DNA of 64,000 bases from Dendrobium chrysotoxum (Eukaryota > Streptophyta > Magnoliopsida > Asparagales > Orchidaceae). The stretch lies in contig CM034314.1 of assembly GCA_019925795.1 (NCBI GenBank), positions 21,631,774 through 21,695,773 on the forward strand, read 5' to 3'. This document shows positions 24,801 to 38,600 of the stretch, piece by piece; positions within the stretch are counted from its first letter, which is position 1, and each line of letters opens with the position of its first letter. The notes below the pieces were generated by a model. That model was not told the origin of the DNA. It did no database searches and saw only the letters and a list, made by a program, of their open reading frames with translations. The position numbers and the translations under genes were made by a program.

Positions 24801-27800
24801 TCCCAACCTAAGCCGAGTGACGACTGGCGTAGAACTTTCTTCTTTTACACCTTCACCAAGATTGGTGACAAAAACTGCAAAGTTATTATCGACAGTGAAA
24901 GCTATATTAACGCTGTCTCTTCCACCATGCTTTTCAAACTTAATCTGAAAACGACTCCCCGCCCGAACCCTTATAAGGTTGCTTGGATCAATTCGACTGC
25001 TCTGGAAGTGAAAGATAGGAGCCTTATTCCCATTGAGTTTGTAGGATACAAGGAGAAGATTTGGTGTGACATATTGACGATGGACGTTGGTCAAATTATC
25101 CTGGGTCGCCCATGGTTATTTGACAACGATGTCCATATTTATTGGAGATCTAACACTTGCATGTTTGAACATGACGGAAAGAAGATTAAACTTTTACCTT
25201 CCCAACCCAAGCATTCTAAAGAGGAAGTTAAGCCCACTCCTATCAAACTCAGCAAAGGCTTAAACCTCTTAATTGCAAAAGAATTAGATGCCAGGGAAGC
25301 AATGGTTGAAACAAAAGAACCTATTCCGGAAGAGGTCAAACCACTCCTTGAAACTTTTGCTGACGTGTTCTCTGTAGATCTACCCAACCAACTCCCCCTT
25401 CTGAGTGATATCCAACATGCTATTAACTTAGTACCTGGAGCCTCCTTACCCAACTTGCCTCACTATTGTATGAATCCGGAAGAACATGCTAAGTTAAAAT
25501 AGCAAGTTGATGATTTACTCCAACCAGGATTCATTAAAGAGTGTCTAAGCCCATGTGCCGTTCTTGCACTCTTGACTCCCAAGAAAGATGGCTCTTGGAG
25601 AATGTATGTTGATAGTTGTGCAATTAACAAAATCATGGTAAAGTACCGTTTCACTATTCCCTGTTTGGATGATATGCTAGACATGATAATTGGAGCCACC
25701 CTCTTTTCCAAAATTGATCTCAAGAGCGGATATCACCAGATCAGAATCTGTCCTGGTGATGAATGGAAGACTGCATTTAAGACTAATGATGATTTATATG
25801 AATGGATGGTCATGCCTTTTGATCTTAGTAATGCACCTAACACTTTCATGAGGGTTATGGCTCAAGTCCTCCGCCTTTTCTTAAAAAAATTTGTGGTTGT
25901 TTATTTTGATGACATTTTGATCTATAGTAAATTGGTGGGACAACATTTAGATCACTTAAAACAAGTTCGTGAGGTCTTGAGGAAAGAACAATTGTATGTT
26001 AATCCTAAGAAATGTATGTTCCTCACAAATAGTATTACCTTTCTCAGATTTATTATATCTTCCCAAGGAATATCAGCTGTTCCTGAAAAGGTGCGTGCAA
26101 ATAATGGTGGCTTGAACCTAAGAATATCAGAGATGTTCGGAGTTTTCACGGATTGACCACATTCTATCAGAGGTTTATTAGGAATTTTAGCACCATCGTA
26201 GCCCCAATAACTGATTGTCTAAAAAAAGGAGAATTTTATTAGACCATATCTTCCTCTAAAGCTTTTGAAGAGATCAAGAGGAGAATGGTAGAAGCCCCTA
26301 TCATGCGCTTACTTGATTTTTCTAAAGTCTTTGAAGTAACTTGTGACGCTTCTGGCATTGGTATTGGTGGAGTCCTTTCCCAAAAAGGACATCCCGTGGC
26401 TTATTTTAGCGAGAAATTAAATAATATTAGACAGCAATACTCCACTTATGACAAAGAATTTTATGCCATCATTCAATCCCTTAGGTATTGGAAACACTAC
26501 CTGCTCCCGTAAGAATTTGTTATCTTCTTTGATCATGAGGCCTTGCGATACATAAACTCCCAAAAGAAGCTCAATGCCTGACATGGACGTTAGGTTGAAT
26601 TTTTGCAAAAGTATACCTATACGATCTGAAACAAAGCAGGGTCTGAAAACAAAACAGCTAACGCATTAAGTCGTCGTATGTTGGTAACCCGAGAAATGAG
26701 GGCTGAAGTGATCGGATTCGAACGTATTAAGGAGGATTATAAAGATTGTCCTGACTTTAAGGAAACATATTCTCTACTGACGACTGGGGGTGAACGAATA
26801 GTCAATGATTTCTTTTTGGAAGATGGATATTTGTTTAAATCACAAAAGCTCTGCATCCCCAACACATCACTTCGAGAATTCCTCATTTGAGAATTACACG
26901 CTGGAGGTTTAGTTGGACACTTTGGATAAACTAAAACCATTGTCTCTGTAGAACATCATTTTTTTTGGCCTAGCCTTAAACGTGATGTTAGTAAATTGGT
27001 GAAAATGTGTCACACTTGTCAGCTAGCTAAACAACGTAAACAAAATACATGACTCTACGCACCCCTCCCAGTACCTAATTGCCCTTGGCAGGACGTAAGC
27101 ATAGATTTTGTCCTTGGACTACCTAAGACCTTTAGAAAGCATGACTCTATTTGCGTGGTAGTTGATCGTTTTTCTAAGATGGCCCATTTCCTTTCCTTGT
27201 TCCAAAACTTTTGATGCTTCTCGAATTACGAAGATATATTTTGATGAAATTGTTAGGTTACATGGGTTACCTAAAATCATATTGTCTGCTCGAGATGTCA
27301 AATTTACTTGTTATTTTTGAAAGACTTTGTGGCATAAGATGAGTACCAAGCTCCAATTTTTCACCGCTTTTCATTCCCAAACTGACGGATAAACTAAAGT
27401 TGTTAATAGGAGTTTAAACAATCTCTTAAGAACTTTGTTAGGAGAACATGTTCGAGATTGGGATTCTAAACTTCCTACAGCTGAGTTCGCTTATAACAAC
27501 TCTGTTAATCGAACCACGGGTCTAAGTCCCGCTGAAATTTTGTAAGGGTACCAACCTAGACAGCCTATAGATTTGATCCCTATGTGTCCTAAGTCAAGAG
27601 CATATGAGTCTGCATCTGTATTTGCATCACATCTCTAGGAATTACATAAGAAAATTAATAAAAAGATTGAACAAAGCAATGCTAATTATAAACTTAATGC
27701 GGATCTTAAGAAAAGATTTAAAAAATTTGAGGTTAGAGATTTTGTAATGGTACGGATTCATCCGGAATGGTTCCCACAAGGGACCATTAAAAAGTTACAT

Positions 27801-30800
27801 GCTAGAAGTGCGGGACTTTTTAAAATAATATCAAAAATAAATAATAATGCTTATGTGCTAGACCTACCTGAAGGTTTTAACATGAATCCTACGTTTAACA
27901 TCGAAGATCTAGTAGCCTTTGAGGGACCAGAGTTTAACTCCACAAATCTACTAAATATTGAGCCTTGTGTGACCCTACCTAGTAAGAACCCTAGCCTACC
28001 TTCACTCCCAAATATCCCTATTTTATTTAATGCGGAGAAAATTGAAGCAATACTTAATGATGAAATCATTTCCATCAAAGAAGGTGGGCGCCAAAGGTAT
28101 TTAGTTCAATGGAAAGGAAAACCGGAGACGGAGAACACGTTGATTGATCGTGATGAGCTACAGAGATTGAACCCCGACCTTCTAGAGTTGTATGAAGGCA
28201 CTTGTGACGCTTACTCGACAGGATCGAGCATTCTTCCACCCGGGGAGAATGATGAGGACATCAGCAGGAGATTCCGGCGCGTCTATCTCCGGAGGAATCG
28301 TAGATCGACGACTACAGTTAGGATTCTTTATTTATGATGCATTTTATGTATTATTTTTTATGTTTTAGTCTTTACCATTGTACCCCTGCGAGGGACTAGT
28401 TTGTATTGTAGCCCAGAGGACATTTTAGTCTTTGTGTCTTTTGTTGCTTTGTGGCTTATATATGAGGGCCCTAACTATTGTATGAGTTTTGATGATGATT
28501 AATAAAATTTTTGCATTCTTGTTCTCTTGACTATTGAGAGCTCTAGAGAAGAGAAGTCCCTAGGTGAGGGCAAAAGCAACACCCACCAGCCGCATAAAGT
28601 GTCTGTGCTCGTGGTGAACTTTCTTTCCCTAATTCCCCTCCTTCTTCCCCACTACCCGCCGGCCAAATCCCCTCCAGAAGCCGCCGGCCAAGCCCCCATG
28701 CCTTCCTCCTCCACCCACAAGCCGCCGGCCACTCTTACCCAACCTTCATCCAAAATCCCTCCCCTAGCCGCCGGCCCTAAGCCCTCCTCCCCCATGCCCT
28801 AGCCGCTGGCCACCCTTGCTCTCCTAAAGGTACAAATTTCCTAAATTAGCCCATTGTTAGTTTGGAAGGTTTTCAAATTTCAAATTCAAATTTGAAACAA
28901 TAAGTTGTAATTACAAAGCTTATCAATATTTTTATAAATTTCCCTGCAATCCCTATAACTATTACATAGTTTTACATCATCTGTACTCCTCTACTTTGAA
29001 GAATGACAGTAACAAAGAGGAATTTCCTTCTCTAAGTCGAATGGGGAAAAAAACATCAGCAAAAGAGGCTTTTGTTTCTCAGTTGGAGGAGGAAGAATTG
29101 CGTGCAGGAGGTTGTCGCTCCCTCTTTTGTTCGCTCGGGCACGTAGAAAGATCGTCACACTCCCTCTCGCGCTTGGATGGATGCTCACGATAGGGAGAAT
29201 TGCCCGCAAGCTGCTCGATTCCTCCAAGCCGCACGCATAGGAGCCCTAGCCGCACGTTTCTCTCGCTCGATTCAGTCTCGGTCACGTGCGGAAGGATCCC
29301 TAGGACTCGATTCGGCCCAGATGCACCCAGATAAAGCTCCCGTTCGGTCGCCTGGCCTCCGCTCTCGATCCCTTCACACGCACAGACATCCCACTCCTAC
29401 ACTTCTGGACGGATTGCATGCAAGCAGAAGCAGGAAGGGGAGAAGCTCACTCTCTCGCACTGATCTCTCTCGGCTGGAAGGAAAGCATGCAGGACCGGAA
29501 CCCACGAAGAGAAGAGGAAGGGAAGTCCGCACGAAGCAGTAGTCGAATGACCCTATATCTGTTTCACGCAGGGAGGAGCATACACGAAGCCGAAGGAGGT
29601 TCGTCTCCTCTAGATCAGATTGAATAAGCTCTCTCCCACTTCTCCTATACATGAAAAGAGGCTTTTGTCGCTGAATCTTGCTAAAGCACCCCAAATATTC
29701 TCCAAAATGGGGAAATCATGTGACTGAACCACCAGGACAACGAGAGATTTGGAATTTCGATGATATTGGAATTATTGATTTGATTCTTGATTTGGGGAAA
29801 TATTTGAATTGATTTGGAAAGTCAATTGAACTTTAATTGAACCAATTGGACTGAAATTGAGCCTGAATCAGACTCGATTTGGGTCGATTAGAGTCCGATT
29901 GGATCCGATCAAGTCAATTTTATAAAATTGGACTCGAATCGACTCCAATCTGAGTCTTTTTGGGTTAGACGTGGCTCGATTTAATTAATCGGGTTCAATC
30001 GAACCCGATCGGGTCCAATTTGACTCGATTTAGGTCGAGTCGACACGAAAAATATGTCAATAGATGTTGTGTATTCTATCTCTTTCTTCAATTAAGGAAC
30101 TTGCATCTAATGATAGTTATATAGTTTCATCCCAAGACCAACTGCCCTACTATTGCAAGGAAGTTATCGTACTTAACAACTTTTAGGGAATGCCCGTATC
30201 ATATTTCCAACAATAAAATACTTAGATTGCTCTTTCTCTCATCTCCTTCCTAGCAACATCCATCTAAGATAAGTATTGAATGGTTCTTTAGCCCTTGGTT
30301 CTTTAAGCATAGAAGTCGTTTAATTTTAACTAGACGCATTAGATTTTGTTATATGGTATCTTTTGGATGGTCCAGCACATGATGCATCATCATATCATCA
30401 AAATCATCACTTTTATCATTTAACATGTGGCATTTCATTAATTTGATTTTTAACCTTTTCTTATTCTTTAAGGAATCCTGAATTTCATCTTTTATATGTT
30501 AGAGACAATTAATACAAGATTTAACATTTCTAAAATCCTAAACCAATTGTTGTTTGTGATGAGTAATTTCTTTCTGTCATTTTGTTACAAAAAATACACG
30601 TCACATAATTGTTATATTCTTCTTTTGCCAATATGAATATTTTCATGGTTTGAACTAAATCCAACATTCTTTTGAAAGTCTAAAAGCAATTGATATGTCT
30701 TGAACATCATAATAAGTGTATGTATTAAATATGATTTGATATTAACATTTCTAATATATCAAAATTGCAAATAATTCAGCTTTATTCTAAATTATAATAC

Positions 30801-33800
30801 CTTATGCAAAATTTAACACAGGTAACTGAATAATGAGGGTTCAAAAAGTTGAACCCAAATAGTTTGGACAAGGGCTAAAAATAATGACGAAAGCTATCCA
30901 AGGCTCCAAGAACAAATATTAGGCAAACAAAATACTGCCTCAAAGCTCATTGATTGAGTTAACAATGACTGCAATTTATAGCTTCAAAAGAAGAATCAAG
31001 CATGTGAATGAGTGTGGGCTCCGAAAATTCGGCCCCGGCCTCCGCCCGCTTTTTTCTTTTCTGTTCGGGGGGAGTTTTAACAATTTAAGTTCCGAGGTAA
31101 ATTTTGGAAGGCAGATGAGATAGTAAATAAGACACTACCCAGAGATTTCGCCCTCATTTTGCGAGGACTTTATGATCTGAGTTCTGGTTTCCTATAGGCG
31201 CAAGCCCCTATAGTTAATTACCCCTCCCGATAACGAGAGAGAACTTTCGATTAAGGCTAGTCGTCAATCAGATACGTAAGGATACGTGGATCTGGCATAT
31301 AGTAGCAGCATGAGTTGGGAATTTGAGGATTTCAGAATTTAGAAGATTGGAAAATTGAGATTTTTGATATTTAAAATAGAAATTTTCACCATCTTGCACT
31401 TAAAGCGGATGGTGGGGGAATGGATGATAGACCCGATCAAGATCCCATGGTTCCGTCATCCCGGGCCATCGTGGTCCCTGGTCTACTTAGTCAGAGGAGA
31501 TAGTCGACCCAACCTGACAGAAGGATCCTTGTTGGCAGCCATGGGTTGCTTCGTCCAAGGGTACCTTGTAGACCTGGGGTGAATATTTACCTAAGGGGAC
31601 AAATTTGAATCCACCTTAGCTAACAGAGGGCTTTGTGCCCTATCGATCATATCCTATTGATTCATATCTCAAGGATTTGATGCCATTGGGGAGCATACGG
31701 GCTCTGGCCATAACCATAATATAATGGTGCCATTTGGCGGCGACCACCTGGTTCAGAGGGCCCCGAGTCATAACCGTTTATCCTGCAGTGCCATTTGGCG
31801 GCGAAACTGCCGGTTAGAGGACTCGTACCACGTCCTTGCTGGCAGGAGATTGTTTGAGAATGGATCCTAGTGATATTTTCGACTAGGCATTGGCTCTTTG
31901 TGAGCTGAAGTAAATTTTAATTTATCCACCTCGGCAAACTGTTGCGGAGGGTGGATGGATTTGCTTTATGTGATTGATGATTGGATTTCAGTTTTAAATA
32001 TTTTTGGGATTTTGATGATTTTGGGAATTTTTGTGGAGTTTTGGAGTTTGGATTTTGTGAGAGTTTGGGTGGTACTTTGAGATATTTGAAATGGACCCCT
32101 CCGGTTGAGATTTGCATCCAACACGGCCATCATCGGGGTGACTTTAGGGTCATTCATATTTATGGATTGAAACTTGTCTACTCTGTCGAGCTGTCGATAG
32201 AGGATCGAGTTTCATAGGCTTTGTGCCTCTGTAAGTAAATTTTCTTGGTTGAAGGCCTTGAAGGCCTAATATGAATGTATAAAATAAATATCCCGGTCGA
32301 CCTCGCGACCGTATATTTATTTAATAGTTCGAGCCCTGTCAACTCCTATCTACCTGAATAGAAGGATCGGGCTCGAACTTGAATTCACTTATCGACCCGC
32401 GCAGCATCCCTAGACGTCACGTGTGTACCAATAACACGCTCGCCGGGGCACATGCGGGTATTTGGGGGCATTTTATAAATATTTATTGAACCTTGTCAAC
32501 TCCTATCTACTTGCTTTAGGAGGATCGGGTTCAAATTTATTGACCCGCGCAGCATCCCTAGGCGTCACGTGTGTACCAATAACACGCTCGCCGGGGCCCA
32601 TGCGGGTTGTACTATACATCCCCTTATGTGTACCTATGTGTATACAAACTAAGGTGCATGTGCGGGGGTACTTTGAAATATCTGTAAACGCCTTCTGTCT
32701 GCTTTTACAAAGGTTGCAGATCCGGTGGCGTTGCGTCGTACGGGTTCCAATTGGGGATTTGTACGCCTTCTGTCTGCTTGCATGGATGTTGCAGATCCGG
32801 TGGCGTTATGCAGCAGCTTGGGAATTGAGTGGTTTGCTGCCTTGTACAGGTAGACTGTCGTGCACTACTTGCATGATTTATGCAGGTAGGTTGTAGTGCA
32901 CTAACGAATCTCCTGCTTCTGATCGTAGGCATTCACGTTGGATGTAGTCACTTTGCACTTGTAGACAAGACATCATGTACACAATGGATCTTCTGTAGCA
33001 TCTCGTAAGGGCTCGTATCTGTTACAACTCTCTTCTGTATTTTCCCATATATTTCCGCTTGTGGTTGACGCACTGGGGGTACAACAGATCTTCTATGATA
33101 GCTCGTAGACAATATCTAGTATGTGCAGTGGGCCTGCCCTACAGCAACCCGTGGGTATTTATATTTACTGCATATTGTCTTCCCTTGGTTGCAATGGATC
33201 GAGGTATTCGCTGACCATTAAATGATGGTTGATCATAGGGGTGCTGCAACATCTATTGCATACTACCGATTAACACTTGTAGGCTTGTTGTGATTGTGGC
33301 GATTCTCATGTCATTGCCAATAGATGTTTGTATCTACAATAGTTCTCCTTGCATCTTCTTGTAGGCAACATATTGGATATATAATGGGTGTCCTACGGCA
33401 GCTCGTAGGTACTGTATTTGTTGTATTCTTCATGCATTTGGCTATGATCTTGGATCTTCTTACCATACATCTGCTATTGCTATATGTGGTTGTAGTGTGT
33501 ACAATTGTATTGGTCGAGAAACTATATATTGTAGACCCTATATCCTTGCAAGTAACACTCTACATGAGTATCCATATATACTGGAAATTCATCACATTTG
33601 CAGCACGTCTTCTGTTTGTCATTTGTAAGTGAGTTGATGCACTCGTCGGTGATTCATCATTGATTATTGATTGAGCAATATTCATTGTCATCACCTTCTT
33701 GTATATCAGCTAGTAAATCATCACCTTTATCGGCAAATTATCATGCTTGTTGTATCCTGACATTTAATGTTTGTAGGCAACTGCTATTTTCGTCTACGAG

Positions 33801-35578
33801 ATGGTTTCCATTAATTGGAAGGGAGCCCTGGTATTCACTGCAAGTTATGGTTGCTTGCAGATGCATCTATCACATATCTTTCTTTGATTGACGAACTCCT
33901 ACCTTCGTCAATAGCTTTTCTGTGTGTATTGTTTGGTGACTTTCTACACCGCTTGTACATGTTCCAATGCTCGTGGGGACAACTGCAGATGCTGATATGT
34001 AGACTAATGTCGATTTTTCTGGACACTACAATACTCATTATCTATTGATGGCCCTCACTTACAAATATGTTAGTATCTGTGATGGATCCCTGGCTTCATT
34101 GTACACATTGGTTGATGAATTAGTATGTCCATTGTGCATCAGTCTTTAATGCCTGTATGAGACTGAGATACTTGCTGGTAGTTTAATCTGTTAGTTGTAG
34201 AAGTATCCTGACCCCTAGTAGATTGTAGGGATATCCCAATACTTATTGGATGAGTATGAGCGTTGTTTACTAGTCACATCATTCAGGGATGACTTGTAAT
34301 GCCCATTGAGGTTACTCAGCATGAGTTCTATATTTGTTTGCTTGAGTCTAGGTCTTGTTCACTTGATGTTATAGTCAAGTCAAAGCCCTATGTTCTGTTG
34401 TTCAAACTGCAATCCAAATCAGAGTCCCCTGTGGTTTCTGCAAGTTCAAGTTCTGACTTTACAAGTCCTTGACGGTTCAAGTTCAATTCAAGTAATGTTC
34501 AAATTAGATCAAATCCTTTACAGTTCAATCCGAGTTCAAGTTCAACTTGAGTTCATGTGATCTTCCTGAGTTCAAACTCAAATCAAGTTCAAGTCATGTG
34601 GTTCATTTATGTTTGGTTCAACCCAGGTCCTTGTCATATGAATTAAGTTCGAGCTCAATCTGGGTCCTCTTTCCATTGTCCAATGTTTAAGTCATTTGGG
34701 TTCGAACTTTCATTCAAATTCACTTAAGTTCAACTTGAGTTCTCAATTCAGTTCAAGTTTATGTTGAAATTAGGTTCATTTGAGTTCATTCAAGTTCAAA
34801 GCACAAGTTCTGGTCCTCTTCCTTTGAGCTCAAATAGGTCCAAGTACAGTCATATGATCACCCGAAATTTCGGCAGCATTTCGGCATCTCCCCCGTTTAG
34901 GGGAAATAACGGAAAACTGGGCCTTTCCCACCACGCTTAAGAAAGCGTGTATGGTAGATGCCCTCTTTCGAGGACACCGCGGCCATGTAAAGTCTTCAAT
35001 CCCCCACCACGCTTAAGAAATCGTGTATGGGTCTTCGACGTACCTGAAAAAGCAAAGCATTTGTTTCCCCGCAGGTACAGAGCCGCATACGGGTACTTAA
35101 AATTGTTCCCACCACGCTAAGAAAAGAAAATTAACTAATTATATTATAAATTAAAAAGAAAATTAACTAATTATAACTGACTTTGACTAATCATAATTAA
35201 ATATAATTAATTAAATCAATTATAACTAAGTTAATTAAAAAAATTAAAAGAAGATTTGGGCAGGATTAATACAGGATTAGAGCAGGATTAATGCTAAATC
35301 TTGCCAAACGGGATTTGAGCGACCCGTAAATCTCACGGCGGAATAAATCCTCCATTTTCTCTTTTGCTAATCCCCCAGCTCGGCGGATTTACGGGATTTG
35401 GCCGAAGAAGCACGCGAGGGGAAGAAAGTTACCTTCACAGCACGAGCTCCCATAGTTGTTCCGATCAAAATGTTGTATCCTCCGTTCGACAGCAAGGGAA
35501 AGTCGCTGGAGGAGCGAAGTCGAGCGACGGCGAGGGGGATGAGGGCGTCGGCTTTGGCTTCGGGTAGGTGGGAGTTCT

Positions 35579-35622
<44 letters not shown>

Positions 35623-38600
35623 GAAGGAGCGGCTTACGAACAGGGAAAGAGTGGAGAGATGGAGGTAGCTCAAACTCTGAGGAGGAAGATGACGGACAGA
35701 GGCGTTGGAAGCTTCAGGTACGTGCGACTCTAGCGAAACTTGCGGCTGTAGTCGGAAGAAGAGAGGTGGAGTTCGGTAGTGGAGGAGATGGAAAGGCGTC
35801 GGAGCTCTGCGTGTGGGAAGCTGGAAGCGAGAGGGAGTCGGTTGTGTCGAAGCAGGGAGCTCGGCTTGCGTTTTATAACCGAAGGCAGAGGCGGGATTTC
35901 GAGACTTCTGCGAATGATTTACGGGATTTGATTGCTTCGGCGCCGCTTCAGCGAGATACCGGGAGGATTCGTGGATCCAACGGGTAGAGATCGATTCGGC
36001 GCCGGATGAATAGTAGCCAGTACGCGGGATTTGCGGCAGATTCATCTGATACAAGGTATTTCTTGTCTTTGTTTCTCTTGGGTATTACACAAGGGTCAAC
36101 AATGAGTTATGAAGTTTAATTTCCATTACAATCTTGAGTCACTCTATAGATTGAATTTTAAACAAGTTCTGCACACTATATGCACACATCTTAAGAGTTA
36201 TTTGAAGGGTTAGCATTATGATAACATTAATTTGATGATTTCAATTTGAAGAATTTTCTTATACAAGTTAGCTTGGGTAACACATATTAGCCACAAAATT
36301 CTATGATTAAAATATGAGTGAAAGAGAGAATAATGGAAGGAGATTCACTCATGACATGGGGGGAATTGGGTGACCCACAACGTTCGAAGGCAGTGGAGAA
36401 TGTTGTCTAAAGTGGAGTGTAGAGATGGTTAATAGCAGTTGTGCATGATAGTAATGGAGATTGAGGTGTTGGAGATGGAGATGAATAGAGATAGAGAAGC
36501 AAGATGTGGACTATAGGGAGATGGAGAGAGGAGTAGCACTAAACAAGATGTGGATGTGCCTTAATCGAGGTGCGGTGGTTGCTCTGTTTGAAGCTAGAGG
36601 CGAGATGAGTTGCGACGCACTTGCTATGTTTGAAACTAAAGATGTTGAGATGAGACATAAGAGGGAGACAACACGAGAGGAAGCTTAGATAGAAATGTGA
36701 GGACTTATGACAAGAACCATATATGCCCTAATTACTATTTGAAAAAGAAATAAAACTAATTAATATATATTATGTACAAATATTAATTTTAAATTTTAAA
36801 TCCTAAAGACTAACATAGCACACAATGTGGGATTTGCACTATGCACTATTTCCCATGCATGTCACAAATAGCGCGCATCATTTCACCTTGTGCGCAGTGC
36901 TAAGCAAATGACATTGGGGGTGCGCTATGTCAAGTCATGCTCTATGATGCGTGTTATTTTGTGCTATTTATATGTATGCCTAAACCTTAAACTCAAAATG
37001 TAATTAATTAGATTAGCTAATGCAAAGTTTATACCATCTTCAAACTACCACCATATTCGAACTTTGATTAAATCACGATTGAACACTTTTTGAACCATAA
37101 TCGAATAGTGATCTTACCATGATCAAACCATCTTCGATCATGATTTAAATAATCTTCAAAGTATGATCGAATCATGGTTGATTGAGCCATCTTCGAGCCA
37201 TGATTCGATGATGGTTCAATCCATGTTTGATCATAATTTGAAGGTGGTTTATACACGGCTCGAAGATGATTTGATTGTGGCTCAAAGATTGTTTGAATGA
37301 TGACTAAAGATGATTTGATCATAGTTTGATCCACAGTTGAGGATAGTTTAAAGATAGTTCGATCGTGGTTTAAATATGATTTGATTATGATTCAGCCATA
37401 ATTGAACGATGTTTCAGTTTATTTTGTTCATTTGAATTGTTTTGTTATATATATAGATCTTTGCTCTAATCATATCAAACGAGAGACATATAGTACTTGA
37501 GTCATATGCTGAGGTGGAGGTTGATGGAGAAATGAGTTTAGACAAATTGAGGCCAATGAACTCCTTGTCAAGGTTGCGAGATCCCCTTTGATCAGTTCAG
37601 AACTTCTAAAGTGCAGTTCTTTAGGGCCCTGATTCATCAACTGTTAGAGGTTTGACAATGATGATGAGAACGCAGAAAACTCTATTATGTTCTTGATTGG
37701 AGGGATGAACATTATTTCTAATGTAAACATTAGTTCTTTGTGTACATTTATTCTTTCATTGGTCCATCATACATTATGTCTAAATTTACATCTGTTGTTT
37801 TATGGATGTTGTGTTATAGCTCTTGTACACAATTGCATTGCATGTTGTGCTATGTCTTTTGTGTTGTTATCTCTTAAAATACATTATGTTGTGTTATGAC
37901 TTTTTTATTAGCTCTCTTATAAGTGATTGTATTTACTCTGTTATATTAAATTTATAACATGCTATGTTATAATCAATGTTCAAACCTATGTTGATCCATG
38001 TTTGACTTGTTTTTCGATCCATGTTAGATTCATATTCGAACCTTGCTAGAACATAGTTCGAACTTAGTTCATACATAGACCCTAACCTTGCTAGAATATT
38101 GTTCGAGTTAATGTTTGTTATAGTAGACTTCAAATAACACATGCTCAAAAAATAGGGTTGATACAAAATGAATTTTTGGGCATATATTTACAAGAAAATA
38201 AACTATGGGCATATTTTTTCAAATTCTACTATTATGGTAATATAAAGTCAAAATTCCTAGCTGAATTGAGTGCCCTTTCTTTCAATGAAATTAACATCAC
38301 CTTACCCCTACAACATCAACAACAACAGCTTGACAAATGTTAAGCATTTTCGGCTATGCATTTTCTTACTGTCTTGTATAAATTCTTGACAAATACTGTT
38401 AAACATATTCAAAGACTTCGTTGCTGCTTTTGATTTTTCTTATAAAATCTAGCTTGAGTGTCAGCCTACTCTCCAATTGCTTATCGAATTTTGTTTTCAA
38501 AGGATGTTTTATCGGGGCAGTCAGTTTTGTTTGCACCACGGTTGCCTGCTGAGTATGCTGTTTGGTTAGGTGAGATAAAGGCCTCATCTTACTTTAAGGT

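Larger units (their letters stand above)
23777..28979 (+). mobile_element. Chromovirus II (Ty3/gypsy), 5' LTR almost entirely missing
   Basis: From left to right: the last 25 bp of a 5' LTR (to 23801), a primer-binding site, gag, CCHC knuckle, protease, RT, RNase H, integrase, chromodomain and a complete 3' LTR (28250-28979). Order and motifs are those of plant chromoviruses. It carries many stops and small deletions and is inactive. Chromovirus I sits at its left edge. Its 3' LTR differs in body from LTR A and B but shares the termini and a TCCCTAGGTGAGGGCAAAAG block. Confidence 0.92.
31013..35110. repeat. 4-kb noncoding repeat, copy A
   Basis: It begins TGTGGGCTCCGAAAATTCGG and shares long near-identical blocks in the same order with copy B, such as CACTACCCAGAGATTTCGCC, GGCGGCGACCACCTGGTTCA and AACACGCTCGCCGGGGC. 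Near the end come CCGAAATTTCGGCAGC (a perfect palindrome plus tail) and hairpin units CACGCTTAAGAAAGCGTG. No gag or pol remains were found. The best guess is a long solo LTR or a noncoding retroelement derivative; clade unknown. TTCAAGTTC-rich sequence fills 34370-34860. Confidence 0.8.
10240..38502 (+). other. Giant intron 3 of prolidase (28,263 bp)
   Basis: The intron lies between two phase-0 borders (ATT|GTAAGTG and TTTTCAAAG|GATG). Its contents in order: degenerate TIR-like sequence (about 10365-11030), an isolated LINE tail (12208), a TIR element (12450-13222), L1 with nested RTE (13250-15980), nested chromoviruses (15985-28979), a GC-rich repeat (28990-30060), AT-rich sequence with nothing recognised (30060-31010), repeat copy A (31013-35110), a GC-rich single-copy-looking block (35260-36060) and unassigned sequence with imperfect palindromes (36060-38500). 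Length follows from the flanking exons; splicing across it is inferred. Confidence 0.85.

Noticed and set aside
35389..36054. 221-codon - strand ORF with RERERERE
   Set aside because: The acidic/basic run is the CT microsatellite read as protein; no conserved domain is visible and + strand frames are equally open.
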